Positions 42,711 to 50,006 of a stretch of 64,000 bases of DNA are shown in pieces. Positions within the stretch are counted from its first letter, which is position 1. Every line of letters begins with the position of its first letter. The translations under genes and the position numbers were made by a program. Source of the DNA: Marinilactibacillus sp. Marseille-P9653 (GTDB taxonomy: Bacteria > Bacillota > Bacilli > Lactobacillales > Carnobacteriaceae_A). The stretch is taken from positions 930,001 to 994,000 of the forward strand of contig NZ_CAKAKH010000001.1 of NCBI RefSeq assembly GCF_916618885.1, read 5' to 3'. Under the pieces are notes generated by a model. That model was given only the letters and a program-made list of their open reading frames with translations, made no database searches and had not been told where the DNA came from.

Positions 42711-44183
42711 TTGATTAAAAAGAAAGTATTTGCCGTAGTAGCCGCATCATGTCTTAGTTTTCCAGTATTCGCACCCCTTCAAGCATCCGCTCAATCTGAT
42801 CGTATGGAAGAGCTAGAAAGAGAACAGCGTGAACTGAATGAGAAAAACCACTCTTTAGACGAACAGATTCAGTCAAAAGAGCAGCAAATGAAAAGTTTAC
42901 AAGAAGAGCGTACTCAACTTGAAGAAGAAGTGAGTGGTCTTCAAAAAAATATCGATGAATTGGTTATGAAGATTGAAGAACAAGAAAAAGATATCCAACG
43001 TATTGAAAAAGAAATTGAAGAACTACAAACAGATATCGATAGATTAGAAAAACAAATTGAACAAAGAAATGAACAGTTAGAAAATCAAGCAAGATCAGTA
43101 CAAACAGAAGGAAATGCCTCTGATATTATCAATATGGTCGTGTCTGCGGAAGATTTTTCTGATTTAATTGGACGTATCGGAATGGTTTCTCAAATCGTAT
43201 CTGCGAATCAAACAATCATGCAAGCTCAAATAGATGATCAAGAAGCTTTAGAAGCTGCAGAGCAATCAATCGAAAAAGAAAAAGAAGAAGTACAAACAGT
43301 AAAAGCTCAACTAGAAGTGGATCGAAACAATTTAGTTGCACAAAGAGTGGAATTAGATGATAAAATCATTCAAGTTGCAGAACGTTTTGATATGTCTGAG
43401 GAAGAAAAAGCGTCATTCGTTTCAGAACAAACGATTGTAGCACAACGAACAAGTACATTAAGTGCAGAAATGCAAGAAGAGCAAGAGCGTATTATGGAAG
43501 AACAGAGAAGAATTCAAGAAGAAGCGCGTCTTGCTGAAGAGCAACGTCAAAAAGAAGAAGAAGAAGCTTATAGATTAGCAGAAGAAAAGAGAGTTGCAGA
43601 AGAAAGAGCAGCTAGTGAACAAGCAGCAGCTAACAAAGCAGCTGAAGAAAAAGCCACAAGTGAAAGAGCCGCAGCTAGAGCTGCAGCAGAAAAACAAAAA
43701 TCAGAGGTAGCGACTTCTACTTCGAAACCATCACAACCTGAATCAACACCAGCACCATCAACACCAAGTACTCCTGCTCCATCAAAACCGAGCACTGGTG
43801 GAGGCTGGACAAGACCGGCTAGTGGGCGTATCTCTTCGCCGTTTGGTTACCGTACACATCCAATCAGTGGAGAACGGAAACTTCACAGAGGAATCGATAT
43901 TGCCGGTGGTGGACCTATTGTCGCTGCAAAACCTGGTAAGGTTGTTACAGCTTCATACGGCGGTAGCTATGGATACCATGTTAAAATCGATCATGGGGAT
44001 GGAACGACTTCGCTATACGCACACATGTTAGCAGGTCTTAAAGTGGCACCTGGGCAAACTGTATCTCAAGGACAACAGATTGGTGTCATGGGCTCGACAG
44101 GTGGTTCAACAGGCGTTCACCTGCACTTTGAAATTACAGTAAATGGAAACCTTGTTGACCCTCTTTCTTATATTGGAGGATAA
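42711..44183 (+). CDS. Secreted coiled-coil M23 peptidoglycan hydrolase (CwlO/PcsB-like layout)
   Basis: The 490-aa protein has a signal peptide (cleavage after ASA near residue 27), a long coiled coil (about 30-125 and 165-220), an Ala/Glu/Arg-rich helical stretch (about 260-320), a Ser/Pro/Thr linker and a C-terminal M23 zinc endopeptidase (about 365-490) with FGYRTHPISGE, HRGIDIAG, YAHM and GVHLHFEI, complete for catalysis. The coiled coil suits FtsEX-type control, as in related hydrolases. The TTG start is behind AGGAG (8 nt). Confidence 0.9.
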   Translation: MIKKKVFAVVAASCLSFPVFAPLQASAQSDRMEELEREQRELNEKNHSLDEQIQSKEQQMKSLQEERTQLEEEVSGLQKNIDELVMKIEEQEKDIQRIEKEIEELQTDIDRLEKQIEQRNEQLENQARSVQTEGNASDIINMVVSAEDFSDLIGRIGMVSQIVSANQTIMQAQIDDQEALEAAEQSIEKEKEEVQTVKAQLEVDRNNLVAQRVELDDKIIQVAERFDMSEEEKASFVSEQTIVAQRTSTLSAEMQEEQERIMEEQRRIQEEARLAEEQRQKEEEEAYRLAEEKRVAEERAASEQAAANKAAEEKATSERAAARAAAEKQKSEVATSTSKPSQPESTPAPSTPSTPAPSKPSTGGGWTRPASGRISSPFGYRTHPISGERKLHRGIDIAGGGPIVAAKPGKVVTASYGGSYGYHVKIDHGDGTTSLYAHMLAGLKVAPGQTVSQGQQIGVMGSTGGSTGVHLHFEITVNGNLVDPLSYIGG

Positions 44184-44200
44184 CTAGGGAATCAGAATCG

Positions 44201-44240
44201 GAGAGCTGCACTACTAACGTAGGTGTATGCTCTCTTTTTT
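44201..44240 (+). terminator. Intrinsic terminator of the M23 hydrolase gene
   Basis: GAGAGC (44201-44206) pairs with GCTCTC (44229-44234), with inner CAC/GTG pairing and a T run. Confidence 0.85.
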
Positions 44241-44321
44241 GTTTAGTTAAAGTATTATTCACTGCTCAATTTGAATTGAATTATGTTAAACTATTCTTTG
44301 TAAAAGAGAGAGGACGTTACG

Positions 44322-45080
44322 ATGGAGAAGATTGAATCCACAAAAAACCAAAAAGTCAAAAACTGGAAAAAGCTCTTGACCAGAAAAGGTCGAAATAAAG
44401 CGGGTCAATACTTAATTGAAGGGTTTCATTTAATAGAAGAAGCCATTCGTGCAGATGTAATGATTCAATGTTTGATTATCAGAGAAGATGTCATGAACAA
44501 CGAATGGGTAGGGCGTATAGAATCGGTAGAAGCTTACGAGATATCTTTTGAAGTGGCTTCAGAACTCGCAGATACAGAAACCACACAAGGGATTTTTGCT
44601 GTGCTAAATATAGAAGAAGAAAAAACGGAAACCGTTGAGAAACCGTACCTTTTTTTAGATGCCGTTCAAGATCCTGGAAATGTAGGTACGCTTATTCGTT
44701 CTGCAGACGCAGCCGGGTTTGGCGGTGTAGTGCTAGGTGAAGGATCGGCAGATTTGTATAATCCTAAAACCTTAAGATCTACCCAAGGTAGTCACTTTCA
44801 TTTATCCATAATCAATGGAGAACTAGAGCGATGGGTAGAATCTTTTCAAACTAAAGGATATGCAGTTTACGGAACGGCATTGGATGAACGAGCTGTTGAC
44901 TATTCTAGTGAAAAACAAACACAGCCTTTTGGTTTGATTGTTGGAAACGAAGGAGCCGGTGTACGTTCTGAGTTACTAGAGGTGACAGATAAAAATTTAT
45001 ATATTCCAATTAAAGGGCAAGCGGAATCTTTGAACGTTGCGATTGCTGCTAGCATCTTGATGTTTTCTATATATCAATAA
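44322..45080 (+). CDS. TrmH/SpoU-family RNA methyltransferase (YsgA-like)
   Basis: The 252-aa protein has an N-terminal substrate-binding domain (KNQKVKNWKKLLTRKGRNKAGQYLIEGFHLIEEA) and a C-terminal SPOUT knot domain with LDAVQDPGNVGTLIRSADAAGF, LIVGNEGAGV and IPIKGQAESLNVAIAASI. It uses S-adenosylmethionine, probably to 2'-O-methylate rRNA or tRNA. In Gram-positives this gene is often near pheST, as here. Confidence 0.9.
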   Translation: MEKIESTKNQKVKNWKKLLTRKGRNKAGQYLIEGFHLIEEAIRADVMIQCLIIREDVMNNEWVGRIESVEAYEISFEVASELADTETTQGIFAVLNIEEEKTETVEKPYLFLDAVQDPGNVGTLIRSADAAGFGGVVLGEGSADLYNPKTLRSTQGSHFHLSIINGELERWVESFQTKGYAVYGTALDERAVDYSSEKQTQPFGLIVGNEGAGVRSELLEVTDKNLYIPIKGQAESLNVAIAASILMFSIYQ

Positions 45081-45294
45081 GAGAACTAACTAGATCAGGA
45101 CAGAATAAGTAATTATAACGGAAATTTGACAATTTCCGTCTATTCGTGATGTAAGCGTTTTTTATCTAACTAAATGCTTTAAATATGATTTCGTTAGGAG
45201 TAAGATATGGGACATAAGCAATTAACGATTTAAAAAAGCATTCTATTAAATAAAATGACTATAGATATTAACCGTAACATAAAGGAGACGTTTC

Positions 45295-45819
45295 ATGGAA
45301 TTTGTTCAGTCTATCTGGGAACAAGATCTAGAATATGTAGCTTTAATCAATGATTTACTTGAAAATGAAGATTTGCTTAAGTTAGAAACTATTACGCATC
45401 ACCACTATACGACTCGTTTGACACATTCGCTTTTTGTTTCATATGTCAGCTACCGTATAGCTAAAAAAATGAATTTGAATGTAAGGGCAGTTGCTAGAGC
45501 AGGACTCTTGCACGATTTTTTCCATGAAGGACGGGAAGAAATCGCAGCTATGGAAATGGGTTCACACAACTGTGTGCATCCTAAAATTGCTGTGGAAAAT
45601 GCAGCAAAAATCACGCCATTAAGTGAACTTGAAAAAGATATCATCTTAAAGCATATGTTTTTATGCTCAAAAGTTGGATTGCCACGCTACAAAGAGAGTA
45701 TGATTGTAACTTGCGTAGATAAATACTGTGCAATCAATGAAGTGTCTCAACCATTAAGAGAAAAGACAAAAGCGAAAATGGCGAATCTAATTTCTCGAAT
45801 ACGCCTAGTACACGCTTAA
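45295..45819 (+). CDS. HD-domain phosphohydrolase
   Basis: The 174-aa protein has a typical HD metal site: His in RLTHSLFVSYVSYRIA and the HD pair in GLLHDFFHEGREE, with later His in HNCVHPKIAVENA and Asp in TCVDKYCAINE. It acts on an unidentified phosphorylated metabolite in the cytoplasm. AAGGAG precedes the ATG. HD proteins of this type lie beside the YsgA-like methyltransferase in other lactic acid bacteria. Confidence 0.85.
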   Translation: MEFVQSIWEQDLEYVALINDLLENEDLLKLETITHHHYTTRLTHSLFVSYVSYRIAKKMNLNVRAVARAGLLHDFFHEGREEIAAMEMGSHNCVHPKIAVENAAKITPLSELEKDIILKHMFLCSKVGLPRYKESMIVTCVDKYCAINEVSQPLREKTKAKMANLISRIRLVHA

Positions 45820-45872
45820 ATGAATTAAAAAAGATTCTTTAAGAGGATTTTACCCGCTACTTAATAAGTAGT

Positions 45873-45924
45873 AAAAAAGCAGGAGTTGGATTGTACACAC
45901 GTACAAGTTAACTCTTGCTTTTTT
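45873..45924. terminator. Strong terminator after the HD-domain gene
   Basis: Arms 45873-45896 and 45901-45924 pair over about 20 bp (TTGTAC/GTACAA innermost, one G-U) with A and T tails. Confidence 0.9.
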
Positions 45925-45989
45925 GATTGTCTAGTTTTAAGGTCTAATGTGTGAAATGAAGTTGATTTAGATAATTGATAAACGCGATG

Positions 45990-46412
45990 TTATAACGGGG
46001 CGTTGATTAGCAATTCATTTTCAACTAAATCAACCACTTTGAAACGATTATCTTCTTTAATATAAATAGATTTAAACATCTGCTCGTCACCTTCAGTAAA
46101 TAGAATGACCCTTGTTCCTGGGTTATCTGTAATGAGGTAAGCATCTAGTTGAGAAGGATCAAAAGTATCTTGATCAGCAAATTCTTCATAATCACTTAAA
46201 TCAGAAATCATCTCAGCATCTTCTAAATCTTCATCATCTACGGGGGCCATTTCTTCTTCAGTCGCAGCGGCATCTGTTACTTGAGTTTCATCGTCTACTG
46301 CAGCTTCTTCTTCTTGAGTGAGTGTTGTATCTTCAGTTGCCTCATCTGTATCTCCAGCATTGCAAGCGCCTAGTAAGCTTACACTTAATAATAAACCAAT
46401 CATCTTTTTCAT
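45990..46412 (-). CDS. Small acidic lipoprotein, function unknown
   Basis: The 140-aa protein has a short signal peptide with lipobox SLLGAC (Cys17), then about 60 residues rich in Glu, Asp, Thr and Ala (probably disordered), and a folded C-terminal part of about 70 residues (DAYLITDNPGTRVILFTEGDEQMFKSIYIKEDNRFKVVDLVENELL). AGGAG precedes the ATG. I recognise no family for the C-terminal part. It is monocistronic. Confidence 0.8.
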   Translation of the reverse strand: MKKMIGLLLSVSLLGACNAGDTDEATEDTTLTQEEEAAVDDETQVTDAAATEEEMAPVDDEDLEDAEMISDLSDYEEFADQDTFDPSQLDAYLITDNPGTRVILFTEGDEQMFKSIYIKEDNRFKVVDLVENELLINAPL

Positions 46413-46555
46413 ATAAATGCTCCTCTATTAGAATGATAGTTTAAGTATACAAAACATCTAATTATTCCTCAAAAGATAGGGATTAGGGTACAAAATAGGT
46501 TGTCTCTGTTGAAAAATAAAAATGGATACTGTATCGTTAACTTACTAATACCGCC

Positions 46556-46584
46556 TTGAAATAGACTAAATAATCAGATATGAT
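46556..46584 (+). promoter_or_regulatory. Promoter of mgtE
   Basis: TTGAAA (46556-46561), 17-bp spacer, TATGAT (46579-46584). It predicts a start near 46591 and a leader of about 190 nt. Confidence 0.7.
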
Positions 46585-46633
46585 GAATTGTCGATTGAAA
46601 AGATAAGGTTAAAAAGGAATTTCGACTAAAAGT

Positions 46634-46657
46634 ACATGCTAACCGCATGTTTTTTTT
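46634..46657 (+). terminator. Attenuator-like hairpin inside the mgtE leader
   Basis: ACATGC (46634-46639) and GCATGT (46645-46650) with a run of eight T form a terminator before mgtE. Competing pairings exist: ATGCT (46636-46640) with AGCAT (46659-46663), and an upstream GGTTA with the loop TAACC. This is the layout of a regulated leader. Confidence 0.6.
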
Positions 46658-46678
46658 GAGCATATCCTAACTAGTAAA

Positions 46679-46781
46679 TTTGGAGGTGAGGCAAATGGAT
46701 GCCAGTCCCAGTTTTTTATCAATAAGTAAATCAAATCAAAAAAGTGCCTCCAAAGGTATACTCAGTGAAGGATGATAGAAA
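46679..46781 (+). promoter_or_regulatory. Translational control hairpin of the mgtE leader
   Basis: TTTGGAGG (46679-46686) pairs with CCTCCAAA (46747-46754), hiding the ribosome site of the leader ORF. A shifted pairing GAGGC (46688-46692) with GCCTC (46746-46750) is possible. The mgtE ribosome site GAAGGA (46767-46772) lies inside the last codons of the leader ORF. Confidence 0.6.
46695..46775 (+). CDS. 26-codon leader peptide upstream of mgtE
   Basis: The ATG at 46695 has GGAGGTGA 5 nt upstream, an eight-base match to the 16S rRNA anti-SD. The ORF runs 26 codons (MDASPSFLSISKSNQ... ending ILSEG) and stops 6 nt before the mgtE ATG, over the mgtE ribosome site. Translation would melt the SD hairpin and couple to mgtE. 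The peptide matches no family I know; it has Ser at 8 of 26 positions. It could sense Mg2+ through ribosome behaviour, as leader ORFs of other Mg2+ transport genes do (inference). Confidence 0.55.
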   Translation: MDASPSFLSISKSNQKSASKGILSEG

Positions 46782-48146
46782 ATGAAATTTATCAAAGATA
46801 ACAAACAAAAACACTACGAACAAATTTTTTCAGCAGCTAAAAAAGATGATCGTGAACAGTTCAGAGAGCTATTCCTTAAGTTACATGACAGAGACCAGCA
46901 CGAAATATTCCACTTATTATATCCAGAAAAAAAGCGAAAGATATCTCATTTTTTAGACCCTGAAGAATTCGCTGAGATATTTGAATGGATGGAGACAGAA
47001 GATCAAGAAGCTGCTGTCCAGTACCTTCCAGATGAATACATGGCTAATGTATTTAACCATATGGCGGCCGATGATGTAGCGCACTTTTTAAACGAAAGTG
47101 ACGATACAGATAATCAAGTCTTGCTTTCTATGATGGATGATCGCGAAAGTGAACGCGTACAGGAATTACTGTCTTATGCACCAGAAACTGCTGGGTCAAT
47201 TATGACCAAGGAGTTTATTAAAATCAATTACAAGTTAACACTAGATCAAGTGATTGAAAAATTGAGAAATATTGGTAAAAAAGCAGAAACGATTTATTAC
47301 TTGTATGTGGTCGATGAAAAAGAAAGATTGTTAGGGGTTCTGTCACTAAGAGACCTGTTACTGTCTCCTGAAACAGAAACGGTAGAAAACATCATGTTTA
47401 GTCAAGTTGTTTCAGTCAAAGTGGATGAGGATCAGGAAAACGTTGCGAGAGTCATTCAAGATTACGATTTACTCGCTTTACCAGTGCTTGCACACAATGG
47501 TTCTATGTTGGGTATTGTAACAGTCGATGATATTATGGATGTTTTAGAAGATGAGGTAACAGAGGATTTCAATGACTTTGCAGCGATAAAAAAAGGGACA
47601 GACGATAGAAAAATGACGCCATTTAAAACAGCGAAAGCACGAGCACCATGGATAGTCATCCTTTTATTCTTAGGAATGATTACTGGAAGTCTAATCAGTT
47701 TCTTCGAAGAGACATTACAGTCCGTTGTATTATTAGCAGCATTTATTCCTATGATCATGGATACAGCCGGTAACGTAGGTACACAAGCATTAGCGGTAGC
47801 GGTTCGTAATCTAACAATTGAAGATGATCAAGACAAAGAAAGCTTGTTCCAGACGATTAAAAATGAACTTGGAGCAGGTGTACTAATTGGTATCTTAGCA
47901 GCAGTTGTTGTGAGTGGTATTGTGTTCGTTCTTCATGGAAATGGTGTACTAGCTTTAATTATCAGTGCGTCAATGTTACTAACGGTAAGTGTATCTACAG
48001 TTATGGGGACCGTTATTCCTGTAATTATTAACAAATTTAAAATTGATCCAGCAGTAGCATCAGGTCCGTTTATTACAACAATTAATGATTCACTGGGATT
48101 ATTTATCTATTTTTCTATTGCAACGCTTTTCCTTGAGCACTTATAA
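46782..48146 (+). CDS. mgtE: MgtE magnesium transporter
   Basis: The 454-aa protein has the cytosolic N domain (about 10-130, helical, with MADDVAHFLNE-like repeats), a pair of CBS domains (about 140-260) forming the Mg2+ gate, a plug helix and five C-terminal membrane helices (about 285-450) with FIPMIMDTAGNVGTQALAVAVR, the MgtE pore motif. It imports Mg2+ and closes at high cytosolic Mg2+. The upstream leader suggests extra control at the RNA level. Confidence 0.95.
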   Translation: MKFIKDNKQKHYEQIFSAAKKDDREQFRELFLKLHDRDQHEIFHLLYPEKKRKISHFLDPEEFAEIFEWMETEDQEAAVQYLPDEYMANVFNHMAADDVAHFLNESDDTDNQVLLSMMDDRESERVQELLSYAPETAGSIMTKEFIKINYKLTLDQVIEKLRNIGKKAETIYYLYVVDEKERLLGVLSLRDLLLSPETETVENIMFSQVVSVKVDEDQENVARVIQDYDLLALPVLAHNGSMLGIVTVDDIMDVLEDEVTEDFNDFAAIKKGTDDRKMTPFKTAKARAPWIVILLFLGMITGSLISFFEETLQSVVLLAAFIPMIMDTAGNVGTQALAVAVRNLTIEDDQDKESLFQTIKNELGAGVLIGILAAVVVSGIVFVLHGNGVLALIISASMLLTVSVSTVMGTVIPVIINKFKIDPAVASGPFITTINDSLGLFIYFSIATLFLEHL

Positions 48147-48207
48147 AGGGCAATAGCTCAAGATTGATCGATGATATGTCAGAAATTCAACTTTTTCTTT
48201 GATTTAC

Positions 48208-48236
48208 TTACAAAAAGTTCTTATTGATGATATACT
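48208..48236 (+). promoter_or_regulatory. Promoter of the HxlR regulator gene
   Basis: TTACAA (48208-48213), 17 bp, TATACT (48231-48236), about 30 nt before the ATG at 48267. Confidence 0.65.
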
Positions 48237-48266
48237 ATTGTTGTTTGAAAGTAGAGGTGAACATAC

Positions 48267-48614
48267 ATGATTGAAGCAACAGAGAATAAAATCATTTGTC
48301 CAAAGTTTGAGCAAACTTTTTCTATACTGGGGAAAAAATGGACTGGACTCATTATTGATGTTTTATTGGATGGACCTCGTCGTTTCAAAGATCTTTCAGA
48401 ATCGATACCTGATGTAAGTGATCGTGTTCTTGTAGAAAGACTGAAAGAACTTGAACAGGCTGATATCGTGACTAAGAATCTTGATGAAGATTGCGAAATC
48501 AAATCTGGATATTGTCTAACGTCAAAGGGCGCAGCTCTTGAAACAGTTATGAGAGAAGTACAAGGCTGGGCTGACGAATGGATCAGTGCTGAGGAATGCC
48601 ATAAACACCTATAA
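48267..48614 (+). CDS. HxlR-family (DUF24) transcriptional regulator
   Basis: The 115-aa winged-helix protein has the HxlR start ICPKFEQTFSILGKKWTGLIIDVLLDGPRRFKDLSESIPDVSDRVLVERLKELEQADIV in outline. A cysteine at residue 11, at the position used for thiol-based quinone or aldehyde sensing in HypR/YodB types, is present, with others near 77, 84 and 111. It is monocistronic. Its targets are unknown; the FMN reductases of this window would be plausible but they have TetR. Confidence 0.9.
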   Translation: MIEATENKIICPKFEQTFSILGKKWTGLIIDVLLDGPRRFKDLSESIPDVSDRVLVERLKELEQADIVTKNLDEDCEIKSGYCLTSKGAALETVMREVQGWADEWISAEECHKHL

Positions 48615-48649
48615 TCGGTTTCAAAACCAACAATATAAATGAAAAGCTA

Positions 48650-48919
48650 TTGTTGAAAAAGAGTAATTCAGTGGATTATCAAGAGAGCGAATGCCGTTGG
48701 CTGAGAGCATTCGTATAAAAAACTGAATGAAGTTCACTTTCAACGTTCTAGAGTTCAAGATCTGCGGATTATTTGCTCTGGTTAAAGCGGATTTCGTATG
48801 ACAGAAGAAATCTCGGTATGCGCCGTTATGCAGAAGTGTAAGACTGGCTTGATCCAGTTTTAAACAAGGGTGGTACCGCGTGTTGACCTCGTCCCTATAT
48901 TGGGATGGGGTCTTTTTTT
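48650..48919 (+). promoter_or_regulatory. T-box leader (Phe) of pheST
   Basis: The conserved T-box AGGGTGGTACCGCG is at 48867-48880, followed by a terminator (GACCTCGTCCC 48885-48895 with GGGATGGGGTC 48902-48912, then T run). The Stem I part with AGAGAGC and GGCTGAGAG words is upstream, and a TTC triplet at 48733-48735 sits where the Phe specifier codon should be. Uncharged tRNA-Phe would stabilise readthrough into pheS. Confidence 0.93.
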
Positions 48920-48953
48920 GTTCAAAAAACTACATAAACGAAGGAGAGAGATT

Positions 48954-50000
48954 ATGGAATTAAAAGATAGATTATTAGACATTTCAGCAAAAGCAACAGC
49001 TGAAATCAGTGCAGTAACAACTATGGAAGAATTAGAAACATTAAGAGTCGCTTATTTAGGGAAAAAAGGTGCGTTAACACAAGTGCTTAAAGGGATGAAA
49101 GATTTATCTGCTGAAGAGCGTCCAGTGATTGGACAGCTGGGAAACAAAGTTAGAGACGAGATTACGACGCAACTAACTGAAACAAAAGCGTCTATTGAAA
49201 AAGAAGTTTTGAACAAGCGCCTCTCAGAAGAAACACTGGATGTTACTCTTCCAGGTATCAAACCGAAAAAAGGTCAAGCGCATGTCATCACACAAAGTAT
49301 TGAAGAAATTGAAGATCTTTTCTTAGGAATGGGTTATCAGATCGTTGAAGGAAATGAAGTAGAAGAAGACTATTACAACTTTGAACGTGTCAATCTTCCA
49401 CAAAATCATCCAGCTCGCGATATGCAAGATACATTCTACATTACAAAGGAAATTTTACTGCGTACGCATACATCTCCGCTTCAGGCTAGAACGCTTGAGC
49501 AGCACGACTTCTCAAAAGGACCACTTAAAATGATCAGTCCTGGTAAAGTTTATCGTCGTGATACAGATGATGCAACGCATTCTCATCAATTCCACCAGAT
49601 TGAAGGTATGGTCATCGATAAGCATATTACGATGGCAGATCTTAAAGGAACACTAGAAGCGCTTGCTAAGAAAATGTTTGGAGAAAATCGTGAAATCAGA
49701 TTACGCCCTAGTTATTTTCCGTTCACGGAACCTTCTGTAGAAGTCGATGTCAGCTGTTTTAAATGCGGTGGAGAAGGATGTAACGTCTGTAAGCAAACAG
49801 GTTGGATTGAGATTCTTGGAGCAGGTATGACACATCCTGAAGTGCTGAGAATGTCTGGTATAGATCCTGAGGTTTACGGTGGATTCGCATTTGGAATGGG
49901 ACCAGACCGCATCGCGATGCTGAAGTACGGAGTCGATGATATCCGTAATTTTTACTTGAACGACCAGAGATTCTTAGAACAATTTAAGGTGAAGGGATAG
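48954..50000 (+). CDS. pheS: Phenylalanyl-tRNA synthetase alpha subunit
   Basis: The 348-aa class II synthetase subunit has an N-terminal coiled coil for tRNA contact (about 1-85) and the catalytic domain with motif 2 ([24 protein letters not shown]) and motif 3 ([22 protein letters not shown]). The ATG at 48954 follows AAGGAGAGAG; the frame continues upstream into the T-box terminator but no real start is there. It forms an alpha2beta2 enzyme with PheT. Confidence 0.96.
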   Translation: MELKDRLLDISAKATAEISAVTTMEELETLRVAYLGKKGALTQVLKGMKDLSAEERPVIGQLGNKVRDEITTQLTETKASIEKEVLNKRLSEETLDVTLPGIKPKKGQAHVITQSIEEIEDLFLGMGYQIVEGNEVEEDYYNFERVNLPQNHPARDMQDTFYITKEILLRTHTSPLQARTLEQHDFSKGPLKMISPGKVYRRDTDDATHSHQFHQIEGMVIDKHITMADLKGTLEALAKKMFGENREIRLRPSYFPFTEPSVEVDVSCFKCGGEGCNVCKQTGWIEILGAGMTHPEVLRMSGIDPEVYGGFAFGMGPDRIAMLKYGVDDIRNFYLNDQRFLEQFKVKG

Positions 50001-50006
50001 GATAAA

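Noticed and set aside
45207-45233. Eight-codon ORF with AGGAG upstream, before the HD-domain gene
   Set aside because: Too short and without linked hairpins; no sign of conservation can be seen.
46591-46781. M-box magnesium riboswitch before mgtE
   Set aside because: The leader is short and the M-box core could not be recognised by eye; only a covariance-model search can settle it.
48870-48953. Upstream extension of pheS
   Set aside because: It runs through the T-box and its terminator; the ATG at 48954 has the ribosome site.
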